This document shows positions 1 to 8,777 of a stretch of DNA of 64,000 nt, piece by piece. The stretch spans positions 1 through 64,000 of the forward strand of contig JAQVCU010000003.1 in NCBI GenBank assembly GCA_028689635.1, given 5' to 3'. Position numbers and translations under genes: made by a program. This stretch comes from Oscillospiraceae bacterium (GTDB taxonomy: Bacteria > Bacillota > Clostridia > Oscillospirales > Ruminococcaceae). Position 1 is the stretch's first letter; each line of letters begins with the position of its first letter. A model generated the notes under the pieces. It saw nothing but the letters and a program-made list of their open reading frames with translations. It was not told the origin of the DNA and did not search any database.

Positions 1-1
1 C

Positions 2-1399
2 ATCGCGCTGCGCGAGCCCTCTTTGGGCCCGGTGTTTGGCATTAAGGGCGGCGCCGCGGGCGGCGGCTACTCTCAGGTGGTGCCAATGGAGGATATCAAC
101 CTGCATTTTACCGGCGATATGCACGCCATTACGGCGGCCAACAACCTGCTGTGCGCCTTGGTGGACAACCATCTGCAGCAGGGGAACGAGCTGCATCTGG
201 ATCCGCGGCGGATCCTGTTTAAGCGCTGCATGGATATGAACGACCGCGCCCTGCGCAATGTGATCGTAGGCCTGGGCGGCAAGATGAACGGCGTCCCCCG
301 GGAGGATGGCTTCCAGATCACGGTGGCCAGCGAGATCATGGCGATTTTGTGCCTGGCGGCGGATCTGCCCGACCTGAAAAAACGCCTGGGCTCTATCCTG
401 GTGGGTTACAACGACAAGGGAGAGCCCCTCTACGCCCGGGATTTTAAAGCGCAGGGAGCCATGACCGCCCTGCTCAAAGACGCCCTGAAGCCCAACCTGG
501 TGCAGACCCTGGAAAACACCCCCGCCCTGGTACACGGCGGCCCCTTCGCCAACATCGCCCATGGATGCAACTCGGTGCGCGCCACCAAATTGGCCCTGAA
601 ACTGGCGGATTACTGCATCACCGAGGCCGGCTTCGGCGCCGACCTGGGGGCGGAGAAATTCCTGGATATCAAATGTCGCGCCGCGGGCCTGGCCCCCTCC
701 GCCATTGTGGTGGTAGCCACCCTGCGCGCCCTTAAATACAACGGCGGCGTGCCAAAGGCCGACGTGGCCAAAGAAAATGTCCCCGCCCTGGAAAAAGGCC
801 TTTGCAACCTGCGCGCCCATGTGGAAAACATGCGCAAATACGGGGTGCCGGTGCTGGTGGCCATCAACCGTTTCCTCACCGATACCGACGCGGAGATCAA
901 GGTCCTTTCCGATTTCTGTGCGGAACTGGGGGTGGAATATTCCCTCTCCGAAGTGTTCGCCAAGGGCGGCGAGGGCGCCATCGACCTGGCCCGCAAAGTG
1001 GTGAAGGCCTGCGAGGCCCCCGGCGCGTTCCACACCCTCTATGATGAGAAACTGCCCATTGAGGAAAAGCTGGAGATCATCGCCAAAGAGATCTACGGCG
1101 CTGACGGCGTAGCTTATACCGCCGCCGCCCGCAAGGCCATGGGGGAGATCGCTAAACTGGGGCAGGACCGTCTGCCCATCTGCGTGGCCAAAACCCAGTA
1201 TTCCCTTTCGGACGACCCCAAAAAGCTGGGACGGCCTACGGGCTTTGAGATCACCGTGCGGGATCTGCGCCTTTCCGCCGGGGCCGGGTTTATTGTGGCC
1301 CTCACCGGGGAGATCATGACCATGCCGGGGCTGCCCAAAGCGCCAGCGGCCGAGGTCATCGACGTGGACGAAAACGGAAAGATCACCGGACTGTTCTAA
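2..1399 (+). CDS. fhs: Formate--tetrahydrofolate ligase, 5'-truncated by the window edge
   Basis: Cytosolic enzyme making 10-formyl-THF from formate, THF and ATP, for one-carbon metabolism and the methyl branch of the Wood-Ljungdahl pathway. The frame is open from base 2, and 465 codons are visible of a family of about 556. Roughly the first 90 residues, including the family's ATP P-loop, therefore lie upstream. The visible part opens with the conserved [19 protein letters not shown] stretch and carries [27 protein letters not shown] and a C-terminal [17 protein letters not shown]. No frame break is seen. Whether acetogenesis genes lie nearby cannot be judged from this window. Confidence 0.97.
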   Translation: MALREPSLGPVFGIKGGAAGGGYSQVVPMEDINLHFTGDMHAITAANNLLCALVDNHLQQGNELHLDPRRILFKRCMDMNDRALRNVIVGLGGKMNGVPREDGFQITVASEIMAILCLAADLPDLKKRLGSILVGYNDKGEPLYARDFKAQGAMTALLKDALKPNLVQTLENTPALVHGGPFANIAHGCNSVRATKLALKLADYCITEAGFGADLGAEKFLDIKCRAAGLAPSAIVVVATLRALKYNGGVPKADVAKENVPALEKGLCNLRAHVENMRKYGVPVLVAINRFLTDTDAEIKVLSDFCAELGVEYSLSEVFAKGGEGAIDLARKVVKACEAPGAFHTLYDEKLPIEEKLEIIAKEIYGADGVAYTAAARKAMGEIAKLGQDRLPICVAKTQYSLSDDPKKLGRPTGFEITVRDLRLSAGAGFIVALTGEIMTMPGLPKAPAAEVIDVDENGKITGLF

Positions 1400-1451
1400 A
1401 TAACGGACGGCGCGCGGCGGCAAGCGGCGCGGCGGCGGGGAGCGTACCTGC

Positions 1452-1874
1452 ATGAAAACATTTGTCACACATACGGCTGAAGAGACCGAAGCCCTGGCCC
1501 AGCGCCTGGCCCAAAAGCTTTGTGGGGGCGAAGTGATCGCCTATTTTGGCGGGCTTGGCATGGGCAAGACCACGTTTACCCGGGGCCTTGCCCGGGGCCT
1601 TGGGTGGGATGGGGAGGTTTCCAGTCCCACCTTTGCCCTGGTGCACGAATACCGCTCTCGCCCGCCGCTGTATCATTTTGACATGTACCGCGTGACCTCC
1701 TTTGACGACCTGTATTCCACCGGCTTTTTTGACTATCTGGAGACCGGTGGGATCCTCGCCATCGAATGGAGCGAGAACATCGAATCCGCCCTGCCGGAGG
1801 GCTGCGTGCGCGTTTCCTTCCGGCGGCTGGGCGACGAGGAACGGGAAATTACGGTGGAGGGGATAGAGCTGTGA
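1452..1874 (+). CDS. tsaE: tRNA threonylcarbamoyladenosine biosynthesis ATPase TsaE
   Basis: Small P-loop ATPase of the complex (TsaB-TsaD-TsaE) that installs t6A at position 37 of ANN-decoding tRNAs. The 140-residue length is normal for the family. The P-loop GGLGMGKTT is at residues 33-41 and the family motif SSPTF follows about 20 residues later. The stop overlaps the GTG start of tsaB (GTGA, 1871-1874), so the pair is translationally coupled. The ATG at 1452 is the only good start, 52 bp after fhs. Confidence 0.95.
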   Translation: MKTFVTHTAEETEALAQRLAQKLCGGEVIAYFGGLGMGKTTFTRGLARGLGWDGEVSSPTFALVHEYRSRPPLYHFDMYRVTSFDDLYSTGFFDYLETGGILAIEWSENIESALPEGCVRVSFRRLGDEEREITVEGIEL

Positions 1875-2578
1875 AGATCCTGGGGATCGACACCTCTTCG
1901 GTGTCGGCTTCGACCGCGGTGGTGGAGGACGGAAAAGTCCTGGCGGAGAGCTTTATCAACGTAAAGCTTACCCACAGCGAGACCATGATGCCCATGCTGG
2001 AGGCGATGCTGAAAGACGCCCGTCTTTCCCTTGCGGAGATCGACGCCTTTGCGGTGACCAACGGCCCCGGCTCCTTTACGGGGCTGCGGATCGGCATTGC
2101 GGCGGTGAAAGGGCTTGCTTTTGCGCAGGATAAGCCGTGCTTTGGCGTCTCCACCATGGAGGCGCTGGCATACAATCTGGCCGGGGTCTCCGGCGTCGTT
2201 GTCCCGGCGATGGACGCCCGCTGCCAGCAGGTGTATACGGCTGCCTTCTGCGCCGGCCCGGACGGCCTTGTCCGGCTGGAGGAGGACTGCGCCATCTCTT
2301 TGGAGGAACTTGGGGGAAAATTGGAACAATTTGTGCCCCGGGGCCCGGTTTTTTTTGTTGGAGACGGCGGAGAATTGTGCTATAATAAATTTCATAACAG
2401 GGGCGGGGTGTTTTTGCCGCCGCCTCATCTGCGCTACGCCCGGGCGGCGTGCGTCTGCATGGCTGCCCAGAAGCTGTCGCCGGAGCCTGCGGCTTCGCTG
2501 GTTCCCCGATATCTGCGGCTTCCCCAGGCGGAGCGGGAGCTGCTTCAAAAACAAAAGTCCAAAGGAGAAGACAGATGA
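1871..2578 (+). CDS. tsaB: tRNA threonylcarbamoyladenosine biosynthesis protein TsaB
   Basis: Non-catalytic ASKHA-fold partner of TsaD in t6A synthesis. I start it at GTG 1871, which gives the expected N-terminus VKILGIDTSS and a 235-residue protein, rather than at an upstream in-frame ATG that lies inside tsaE. The family motif NGPGSFTGLRIG is present. It overlaps both neighbours by 4 bp. In many Firmicutes rimI and tsaD follow; here rpiB follows, and neither rimI nor tsaD is in the window. Confidence 0.94.
   Translation: MKILGIDTSSVSASTAVVEDGKVLAESFINVKLTHSETMMPMLEAMLKDARLSLAEIDAFAVTNGPGSFTGLRIGIAAVKGLAFAQDKPCFGVSTMEALAYNLAGVSGVVVPAMDARCQQVYTAAFCAGPDGLVRLEEDCAISLEELGGKLEQFVPRGPVFFVGDGGELCYNKFHNRGGVFLPPPHLRYARAACVCMAAQKLSPEPAASLVPRYLRLPQAERELLQKQKSKGEDR
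2358..2386 (+). promoter_or_regulatory. Possible internal sigma-A promoter inside tsaB
   Basis: TTGGAG and TATAAT are separated by 17 bp within the tsaB reading frame, about 190 bp before rpiB. It could give rpiB-upp independent transcription. The spacing and -10 are ideal, but location inside a gene makes this tentative. Confidence 0.4.
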
Positions 2579-3015
2579 TTGCATTGGGAAGCGACCACGG
2601 CGGTTTTGCCCTGAAACAGGAGATCAAAAAATTTCTGGACAGCCGCGGGATCGAATACAAGGATTTTGGCACCTATACGGAGGAAAGCTGCGATTATCCG
2701 CAGTACGCGAAACTGGTGTGCGACGCCGTCGTATCCGGAGAGTGTGAAAAGGGCGTCCTCTGCTGCGGCACCGGCATCGGGATCTCCATTGCGGCCAACA
2801 AAGTGAAGGGCATCCGCGCCGCGCTTTGCAGCGATTATTTCAGCGCAAAATACACCCGCCTGCACAACGACGCCAACGTCATCTGCATGGGCGGGCGCAC
2901 CATAGGCCCCGGCCTTGCTTTGGAGCTGGTGGATGTTTTCCTCAGCACACCGTTTGAGGGCGGGCGCCATCAGCGCCGCATCGATCAGATCACGGAGCTT
3001 GAAAACCGCGGCTGA
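2575..3015 (+). CDS. rpiB: Ribose-5-phosphate isomerase B (RpiB/LacAB family)
   Basis: Interconverts ribose 5-phosphate and ribulose 5-phosphate in the pentose phosphate pathway. The ATG at 2575 overlaps the tsaB stop (ATGA), gives the canonical N-terminus [13 protein letters not shown] and a 146-residue protein of normal length. The active-site cysteine loop [14 protein letters not shown] and the downstream [11 protein letters not shown] segment are intact. Its position before upp links it to PRPP and nucleotide supply. Related sugar-phosphate isomerases (LacAB, AlsB) share the fold, but RpiB is the default reading. Confidence 0.92.
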   Translation: MIALGSDHGGFALKQEIKKFLDSRGIEYKDFGTYTEESCDYPQYAKLVCDAVVSGECEKGVLCCGTGIGISIAANKVKGIRAALCSDYFSAKYTRLHNDANVICMGGRTIGPGLALELVDVFLSTPFEGGRHQRRIDQITELENRG

Positions 3016-3082
3016 GCGGGCGCGTAAGGACAGTATTAAATTGAAATGGCGGGCTTTTCCGCTACAGGAGGTAATGACGGCA

Positions 3083-3709
3083 ATGAAACCTGTTATTATG
3101 GACCATCCCCTGATCCAGCACAAACTCACCATTATGCGTGACAAAAACACCGGCACCAAGGAGTTCCGCGAGTTGGTGGGCGAGATCGGTATGCTGATGT
3201 GCTACGAGGCCACCCGCGACCTGCCTTTGAAGGAAGTGGAGATCGAGACTCCCGTCGCCGTGGCCAGGACGAAGGTCATCTCTGGACGGAAGCTGGCCTT
3301 TGTGCCCATCCTCCGTGCGGGTTTGGGCATGGTGGAGGGCGTGATGAAGCTGGTGCCCGCCGCGAAGATCGGCCACATCGGCCTTTACCGCGACCCGGAA
3401 ACCCATCTGCCGGTGGAATATTACTGCAAACTGCCCACTGATATTGAAGAGCGCGACGTCATCGTGCTCGACCCCATGCTGGCTACCGGCGGCTCCGCCA
3501 TCGACGCCATTACCATGATCCGCCGCCACGGCGCGAAAAGCATCCGCTTTATGTGCATCATTGCGGCTCCCGAAGGGCTGGCGGCGCTGGAAAACGCCCA
3601 TCCCGACGTGCAGATCTATTGCGGCGCGGTGGATGAAAAGCTCAACGAGCACAAATATATCGTGCCCGGCCTGGGCGACGCCGGAGACCGGATCTTCGGC
3701 ACCAAATAA
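3083..3709 (+). CDS. upp: Uracil phosphoribosyltransferase
   Basis: Cytosolic pyrimidine salvage enzyme: uracil plus PRPP to UMP. It is 208 residues, a standard length. The N-terminus [16 protein letters not shown], the central [12 protein letters not shown] and the PRPP-binding loop [12 protein letters not shown] are all canonical. The start is set by AGGAGGT at 3066-3072, which is 10 bp before ATG 3083; the ATG at 3074 would be too close. It sits 67 bp behind rpiB, probably in the same transcript. Confidence 0.96.
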   Translation: MKPVIMDHPLIQHKLTIMRDKNTGTKEFRELVGEIGMLMCYEATRDLPLKEVEIETPVAVARTKVISGRKLAFVPILRAGLGMVEGVMKLVPAAKIGHIGLYRDPETHLPVEYYCKLPTDIEERDVIVLDPMLATGGSAIDAITMIRRHGAKSIRFMCIIAAPEGLAALENAHPDVQIYCGAVDEKLNEHKYIVPGLGDAGDRIFGTK

Positions 3710-3804
3710 CCTGCAACGACAACAGGGCTGCGGCGGCTGCTTTGCCCGATGGGCGGCGCCGGCCGCGGCTTTTTGCATTGCCCCGACAAAAGGAGCGCGT
3801 ATGG

Positions 3805-4449
3805 ATGACTGAATTATATCTGATCCGACATGCCAAGAGCATGGGAAATTTAAAACAGCTGTTTCAGGGAAGAGTTGACATGCCACTGTGCCCGGAGGGG
3901 GAGGAGCAGCTGGAAAAGCTGGCCCTGCGCTGTCGGGATATCCCCTTTGACATCGTCTACAGCAGCCCGTTGGAACGGGCTTTCAAGACGGCGTTGGCCG
4001 TTTGCCGGTTCCATGACCTGCAGCCGGTGACAGACCCCGAGTTGATAGAGATCTCCGTAGGGGAATGGGAGGGAAAACCCCTCGCCTGGATCCGGGAAAA
4101 TTTCCCGGCGCAGTTTGAATGCTGGTACGAGACGCCCCATCTTTACCAGGCCCCGGGGGGCGAAGCCATGAGCCAGGTACGTGAGCGCATGTCCAGGGCG
4201 GTTTTGCGCATTCTGGGGGAAAACGAGGGGAAAACCGTCGGCATTGTCTCCCACGGCTGCGCTATTTGGAATTTTTTGAGCTTTGCCAGCGGGCAGCGCA
4301 TCGAGGAAATGAAGAGCCTCAAGGTACCGGGGAACACCTCGCTGAGCCATATCATCATGGATGAGGCGGGCCGCCTGAAGGTGGATTATATGGCGGACGC
4401 GAAGCATATTGGACAAGGAGTGAGCCAAGATGAAGATTTTAGCCGTTGA
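3805..4449 (+). CDS. Histidine phosphatase family protein (phosphoglycerate mutase-like)
   Basis: A 214-residue member of the phosphohistidine phosphatase superfamily. The N-terminal catalytic motif is RHAKS at about residues 8-12, with SSPLERAFKTA, a GEWEG motif and the second catalytic histidine in IVSHG. Substrates in this family range from alpha-ribazole phosphate to sugar phosphates and cannot be assigned from sequence. The start at ATG 3805 follows an AAAGGAG ribosome site. Its 3' end overlaps ruvX by 20 bp, so the two are co-transcribed. Confidence 0.88.
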   Translation: MTELYLIRHAKSMGNLKQLFQGRVDMPLCPEGEEQLEKLALRCRDIPFDIVYSSPLERAFKTALAVCRFHDLQPVTDPELIEISVGEWEGKPLAWIRENFPAQFECWYETPHLYQAPGGEAMSQVRERMSRAVLRILGENEGKTVGIVSHGCAIWNFLSFASGQRIEEMKSLKVPGNTSLSHIIMDEAGRLKVDYMADAKHIGQGVSQDEDFSR

Positions 4450-4858
4450 CTATGGAGACGCCCGCACTGGGCTGGCCGCCTGCGACCGGACGGAATATTT
4501 GGCCTCGCCCATCGGCGTGATCCATGACCGCGGTTTTGACAGCACCATCCAAAAGGTGGCTGCGGCGGTGACGGAGTACAGCGCCGAGATGGTGGTGGTG
4601 GGCTATCCCCGCAATATGAACGGGACGGTGGGGGAGCGGGCCGAAAAGTGCCAGCTTTTTGCCGATAAGCTCCAGCTCCTGGTCTCGGTGCCGGTAAAGC
4701 TTTGGGACGAGCGGGGCACCACGGTCTCCGCCATCGGGTATATGAACGAGACCAACACCCGCGGGAAAAAACGCAAAGAGACGGTGGACGCCGTGGCGGC
4801 CACCATCATTCTGGAAAGCTACATGGCCTGGCGGCGCAACAATCCGGAAGAAGCGTAA
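4430..4858 (+). CDS. ruvX: Holliday junction resolvase-like nuclease RuvX/YqgF
   Basis: RNase H-fold nuclease of the YqgF family, implicated in Holliday junction resolution and 16S rRNA 5'-end processing. It is 142 residues, a normal length. The family motifs AVDYGDARTGLA, VVGYPRNMNGTVGERA, WDERGTT and a C-terminal VDAVAATIIL, with the acidic catalytic residues, are all present. It begins inside the 3' end of the histidine phosphatase gene. Confidence 0.94.
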   Translation: MKILAVDYGDARTGLAACDRTEYLASPIGVIHDRGFDSTIQKVAAAVTEYSAEMVVVGYPRNMNGTVGERAEKCQLFADKLQLLVSVPVKLWDERGTTVSAIGYMNETNTRGKKRKETVDAVAATIILESYMAWRRNNPEEA

Positions 4859-4892
4859 GGCTTTTGCAAAACCGCCGGGAAGGGGGAACAAG

Positions 4893-5342
4893 ATGGAACA
4901 GAACGAGGAGTTGGTGCGCCGCATTGTGGAAGAGGTGCTGCGGCGGGCTCAGCAGACGCCCTGTCGGGAGCAGGCGCCCTTTCAGAAAACGGCGGATCCC
5001 AGCGGGATCCTGCTGGTCAAGACCGATACGGTGCGCTGCCAGCCTTTTGAGCAGGACGGGGTGTCGCTGCAGGATATCGTCACCCTGGAGGAAGCGCCGC
5101 GCATGGGCGCCGGGGTGATGGAGCTGGATCATACCAGCTTTGAATGGACCCTTTCCTACGACGAATACGATATGGTGATCAGCGGCGTTTTGGAGATCGA
5201 GATCGACGGGAGGCGCCTGACGGGGGGCCCCGGCGACATCCTTTATATCCCCAAGGGCAGCCATATCCATTTTTGCACGCCGGATAAGGCGCGTTACGCC
5301 TATTTTGTCTACCCGGCGGACTGGCAGTCCAAAGGGGAATGA
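4893..5342 (+). CDS. EutQ-like cupin-domain protein
   Basis: A 149-residue protein with an amphipathic N-terminal helix (residues about 3-18, NEELVRRIVEEVLRR), a short linker and a C-terminal single cupin barrel (about 65-145). The cupin shows GAGVMELDHTSFEWTLSYDE and GPGDILYIPKGSHIHF. This layout matches the EutQ family, which acts in ethanolamine utilisation. The N-terminal helix looks like the encapsulation peptides that send enzymes into bacterial microcompartments, yet no shell or eut gene is in this window. The function here is therefore unassigned. A strong terminator follows. Confidence 0.75.
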   Translation: MEQNEELVRRIVEEVLRRAQQTPCREQAPFQKTADPSGILLVKTDTVRCQPFEQDGVSLQDIVTLEEAPRMGAGVMELDHTSFEWTLSYDEYDMVISGVLEIEIDGRRLTGGPGDILYIPKGSHIHFCTPDKARYAYFVYPADWQSKGE

Positions 5343-5404
5343 CCGGCGCGCCGAAGGCGCTCTTTTGGATCGTACAATTGGTGGGAAAAGCCCGCGAACA
5401 ATAG

Positions 5405-5446
5405 AAAAAAGGCCCGGCTTTCCGATGAGGAAAGCCGGGCCTTTTT
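5405..5446. terminator. Bidirectional intrinsic terminator
   Basis: A perfect stem, GGCCCGGCTTTCC pairing across a GATGA loop, is flanked by A-rich sequence on the left and T-rich sequence on the right. It can end both the rightward EutQ-like gene and the leftward acyl-CoA ligase operon. Confidence 0.93.
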
Positions 5447-5459
5447 GGGGAGGATCCCC

Positions 5460-7133
5460 TTATTTTTGGGCCTGCTCTTCGCTGCGGGCGCGCAGCTCCA
5501 CCCGGCGGATCTTGCCGGAGATGGTTTTGGGCAGCTCCTTAACATATTCGACGATCCGGGGATATTTGTAGGGCGCCGTCTGCTTTTTGACGTAATCCTG
5601 CAGTTCGCGGGTAAGCTCCTCGGAGGGGGAGTAGCCGGAGGTGAGGACGATGGTGGCCTTGACCACCTGTCCGCGGACGGGGTGGGGAGCGCCGGTGACG
5701 GCGCATTCCAGCACAGCCGGATGCTCCATGAGCACGCTTTCGATCTCAAAGGGGCCGATGCGGTAGCCGGAAGCCTTGATGACGTCGTCGGTGCGGCCCA
5801 CGTACCAGAAATAGCCGTCCTCATCCTTCCAGGCCGTATCCCCGGTATGGTACAGGCCGTCGTGGCGGGCCTCGGCGGTCTTTTCCTCGTCGCGATAGTA
5901 ACACATGAACAGGCCTACCTGTTTTTTGTCCTCTTCCAGCCGCAGGCAGATCTCGCCGGTGACGCCGGGGGCGACCTCCTTGCCGTTTTCATCCACAATG
6001 ACGACATTATACATGGGGGAGGGCTTGCCCATGGAGCCGGGTTTGGGAGTGGTGCCGGCCAGGTTCGTCAAAACCAGAGTGGTCTCGGTTTGACCGAAGC
6101 CCTCCATGATCTGAAGGCCGGTACGCTCCAAAAAGCGGTTGTACACCTCGGGGTTGAGGGCTTCGCCGGCGGTGCAGGCGTATTTCAGAGAGCTCAGGTC
6201 GTAGCCCTCCATGCCCTCCTTGATGAAGAAGCGGTAGATGGTGGGAGGCGCGCAGAAGGAGGTGATATGATATTTTTCGATCATGTGCAGCAGGTCTCCG
6301 GGGACGAATTTATCAAAATCGTAGACAAAGACCGTGCAGCCGACGATCCACTGGCCGTAGAGCTTGCCCCACACAGCCTTGCCCCAGCCGGTCTCCGAGA
6401 CGGTAAGATGCAGGCCGTCAGCGGGGATATTGTGCCAATATTTGGCGGTGATCAGATGGCCGATGGCGTAGGTGTGGTCGTGCAGCACCATTTTGGGATA
6501 TCCGGTGGTACCGGAGGAAAAATACATCAGCATGGGTTCCAGAGCTTTGGTCTCCACCCGCTCCAGCTCGTCAGAGGCGTTTTCCAGCTCCTTGTCAAAA
6601 TCTACCCAGCCGTCCCGGCTGCCCCGGGCGATAAAACGGCAGGTGAGGCCTTTATATTCCTGGCAGGCGGCGTCCACATGTTCGGCCACTTCGCCGGTAG
6701 CCGTACAGACCACGGCGGCAACGCCGGCGGACTGGAAGCGGTAGACAAAATCTTTTTTGGTCAGCAGATTGGTGGCGGGAATGGCCACAGCCCCCAGCTT
6801 GTGCAGCGCCAGGATGGAGAACCAGAACTGGTAGTGGCGTTTGAGCACCAGCATGACCATATCGCCCTTTTTGACGCCGTGGCTGCGAAAGAGATTGGCG
6901 GCCTTGTTGGAATAACGCATCATGTCGCCAAAGGTGAAGGTGCGTTCCTCCCCTTCTTCGTTGCACCATACCATGGCGCGGCGGTTCGGATCCAGACGGG
7001 CGATCTCATCCACCACGTCGTAGGCGAAGTTGAAGTTTTCTTCGTAAACAGGGGTAAAATATTTTAAAACGCCGCGCTTATCGAAACCTTCGTCGCAAAA
7101 GCGCTCGTAAAAATCAGCGATATTTGTGTTCAT
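5460..7133 (-). CDS. AMP-forming acyl-CoA synthetase (ligase)
   Basis: A 557-residue member of the ANL superfamily that activates a carboxylic acid to acyl-AMP and then acyl-CoA. Visible motifs in order are the P-loop SSGTTGYPKMV, GFGQTETT, YHTGDTAW, the hinge GRTDDVIKASGYRIGP and the C-terminal catalytic lysine region PKTISGKIRR. The sequence is closest in layout to acetyl-/medium-chain acyl-CoA synthetases; the substrate cannot be read off. It overlaps the upstream XRE-cupin regulator by 4 bp and lies in the same T-box-controlled transcript, so its expression should depend on charging of one tRNA. Confidence 0.9.
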   Translation of the reverse strand: MNTNIADFYERFCDEGFDKRGVLKYFTPVYEENFNFAYDVVDEIARLDPNRRAMVWCNEEGEERTFTFGDMMRYSNKAANLFRSHGVKKGDMVMLVLKRHYQFWFSILALHKLGAVAIPATNLLTKKDFVYRFQSAGVAAVVCTATGEVAEHVDAACQEYKGLTCRFIARGSRDGWVDFDKELENASDELERVETKALEPMLMYFSSGTTGYPKMVLHDHTYAIGHLITAKYWHNIPADGLHLTVSETGWGKAVWGKLYGQWIVGCTVFVYDFDKFVPGDLLHMIEKYHITSFCAPPTIYRFFIKEGMEGYDLSSLKYACTAGEALNPEVYNRFLERTGLQIMEGFGQTETTLVLTNLAGTTPKPGSMGKPSPMYNVVIVDENGKEVAPGVTGEICLRLEEDKKQVGLFMCYYRDEEKTAEARHDGLYHTGDTAWKDEDGYFWYVGRTDDVIKASGYRIGPFEIESVLMEHPAVLECAVTGAPHPVRGQVVKATIVLTSGYSPSEELTRELQDYVKKQTAPYKYPRIVEYVKELPKTISGKIRRVELRARSEEQAQK

Positions 7134-7720
7134 TTCAGCTTGTCCTCCTCGTTTTCATCCTTGAGCACCACAGCCAGGAACTGGCAATCCTCGCCGCCGG
7201 TGGCGATCATCCCGTGGCCGTGGCCGGAATCATAATAGATGGCGTCGCCGGGCTCCAGAATGTGGATGTGCTCTTCAAGCCGAACCTTCAGGCGGCCGCT
7301 GATGATGTAATCAAACTCCTGGCCTTTGTGGTAGGAAAGGTGGATCTCCTGATTCTGTTCTTCTTCTTTGTAAGGGGCGGTGACCAGGAAGGGCTCGCAG
7401 AGCTTATCTTTAAAGAGATAGGCCAGGTGGTTGTAGCTGAAGCCCGCGCGGCGGCGGATGGGCAGACCCTCGTTTTTGCGGACGATGGAGTAGAAGGAAA
7501 GCTTGGGGTTTTCCCCGGTGACCAGCTCCATCAGATCCACGCCAAAAATGTGGGCGCACTGGTAGAGGAAGGTAAAGGAGAAATCGCTCTCTCCGTTTTC
7601 ACATTTGAGATATTCTTCCAGGGACGTGTTGGTGCGCGCTGCCATTTCCTCAGGCGAAAGCTCGAGGATCTCCCGCAGTTCACGAATGCGCTGGGCGATT
7701 TCCATGATGCGTGTTTCCAT
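7130..7720 (-). CDS. XRE-family regulator with C-terminal cupin
   Basis: A 196-residue DNA-binding protein with a helix-turn-helix of the Cro/CI type (residues about 8-62) and a cupin sensor domain (about 115-190, with GQEFDYIISGRLKVRL and LEPGDAIYYDSGHGH). Such proteins usually bind a small ligand and control the adjacent metabolic gene. The start is supported by GGAGGT 6 bp upstream of the ATG. It overlaps the acyl-CoA ligase by 4 bp. The 84 bp between its start and the T-box terminator hold no other gene. Confidence 0.88.
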   Translation of the reverse strand: METRIMEIAQRIRELREILELSPEEMAARTNTSLEEYLKCENGESDFSFTFLYQCAHIFGVDLMELVTGENPKLSFYSIVRKNEGLPIRRRAGFSYNHLAYLFKDKLCEPFLVTAPYKEEEQNQEIHLSYHKGQEFDYIISGRLKVRLEEHIHILEPGDAIYYDSGHGHGMIATGGEDCQFLAVVLKDENEEDKLK

Positions 7721-7803
7721 GATAGTACCTCCAATTTTTTCAATGTGTCGGTATCCGGCCGAAGCTTTTCGTCAGAGCCTGCAAGCGGATCAAAACCAAT
7801 ATA

Positions 7804-8078
7804 AAAAGCCCGTCCCCATCAAAAGGGACGAGCTTGTTCACCCGCGTTACCACCCTAATTGCACAGACAAAGCGCTGTGCCGCTCAGCAGAATTCCATCA
7901 AATTCCCGACCTTAACGCAGTCATACGGGCGGCATCTACTTGCGCGCGGCGCTTTGGTGCCCCAGCTTGGGAGTGATAGGCGATCCGGGCGTTTTCCCTG
8001 CTGCTTTGCACCATCCAGCAGCTCTCTGAAAAGGAAGCGACCCCGCCGTCTCCGTCATTGCCATTCAAAGTGTTTTTG
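7804..8078 (-). promoter_or_regulatory. T-box leader (tRNA-sensing riboswitch), specifier probably ATC (Ile)
   Basis: On the minus strand this leader shows AGAGAGC in Stem I, the GGATGGTGCAAAG distal region, the AGTAGATGCCG and GCGTTAAGG blocks, the T-box proper AGGGTGGTAACGCGG (7841-7855) and a terminator pairing AGCTCGTCCC with GGGACGGGCT followed by a T run (7804-7836). The specifier region reads CCTATCACTCCCAAG. By alignment with the second leader in this window (TCC before GCTTTTGGAG) the specifier is ATC, isoleucine. The gene it controls is not an aminoacyl-tRNA synthetase, an amino acid transporter or a biosynthetic gene, which are the usual targets. Confidence 0.88.
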
Positions 8079-8086
8079 TTTTCTGT

Positions 8087-8115
8087 ATTCTACCAAAGCG
8101 GAAAGGCTTTGTCAA
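8087..8115 (-). promoter_or_regulatory. Sigma-A promoter of the T-box operon
   Basis: On the minus strand, TTGACA and TAGAAT are spaced by exactly 17 bp. Transcription would begin near 8080, at the front of the T-box leader. The -35 box overlaps the last codons of the upstream HAD gene. Confidence 0.82.
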
Positions 8116-8777
8116 CGGCCTGTCAGGATTATTTTGCAAAGATCCTCGGTTTCGGCACAAATGGCCCAAGCCCCCGCGCTTTCCAACTCGGATTTTGTTC
8201 GAAATCCCCATAAAACGCCGACGCCGCGCAGGCCGGAATTGCGAGCGGTCTCCATATCCACATCGGAATCTCCCACAAAAAGGGATTCCTCCGGCCGCGC
8301 GCCCGCAGAGCGAATGATCTCGAAAACACCGGTGGGATCCGGCTTGCAGAGCATGCCGGGGCGCTGGCCCAGCACCAGGGTAAAGCCGCCGTCGGGAAAA
8401 TAGCGGCGGACGACCTCCACCGCCATCCCGTGGGGTTTGTTGGAGAGCACCGCCGTCATGACCCCGGCGTCGGAGCAGCGCTGCAAAAGCGCGGAAATGC
8501 CGGGATAAGGGGCGGTTTTGTCGTGGCTGTGCAGGGCGTAAAAGCGGTCAAAGCCCTCCCGGACCCGGCTAAAAAGCGCGGGGTCCTGATCCGCCAGGCC
8601 CCGGGGCATGGCGCGGCGGATCAGGGCGTCGGCCCCGCTGCCGACCATCCGCTTGTAGGCTGCGGTGTCGTGGCCCGGCAGGGAGAAGGCGGCCAGGGCC
8701 ATATTGGTGGAGGCCGCCAGATCGTCGATGGTGTTGAGAAGAGTGCCGTCCAGATCGAAAATAACAAGCCGATTCAT
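8112..8777 (-). CDS. HAD-superfamily phosphatase, phosphoglycolate phosphatase-like
   Basis: A 221-residue haloacid dehalogenase hydrolase. Motif I is FDLDGTLLNT at residues 7-16, motif II TAVLSNK, motif III the lysine in MLCKPDPTG, and motif IV GDSDVDMETARNSG. The helical cap between motifs I and II is the type 1 form of Gph/PGP enzymes, which recycle 2-phosphoglycolate; related pyrophosphatases look similar. I start at the ATG at 8777, where the protein begins MNRLVIFDLDG; longer in-frame versions have no family support. It is transcribed leftward, and the next promoter lies over its 3' end. Confidence 0.87.
   Translation of the reverse strand: MNRLVIFDLDGTLLNTIDDLAASTNMALAAFSLPGHDTAAYKRMVGSGADALIRRAMPRGLADQDPALFSRVREGFDRFYALHSHDKTAPYPGISALLQRCSDAGVMTAVLSNKPHGMAVEVVRRYFPDGGFTLVLGQRPGMLCKPDPTGVFEIIRSAGARPEESLFVGDSDVDMETARNSGLRGVGVLWGFRTKSELESAGAWAICAETEDLCKIILTGR

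Noticed and set aside
5445..7067. A 540-codon open frame on the plus strand opposite the acyl-CoA ligase
   Set aside because: It is the antisense shadow of a GC-rich gene. The minus-strand frame has all ANL-family motifs, while this one has Gly/Val/His-rich sequence without family resemblance and no ribosome site.
7960..7985. Reading the first T-box specifier as TAT (Tyr) or TCA (Ser)
   Set aside because: The base after the specifier should be a purine, and alignment with the serS leader (TCC before GCTTTTGGAG) puts ATC before ACTCCCAAG in the matching position.
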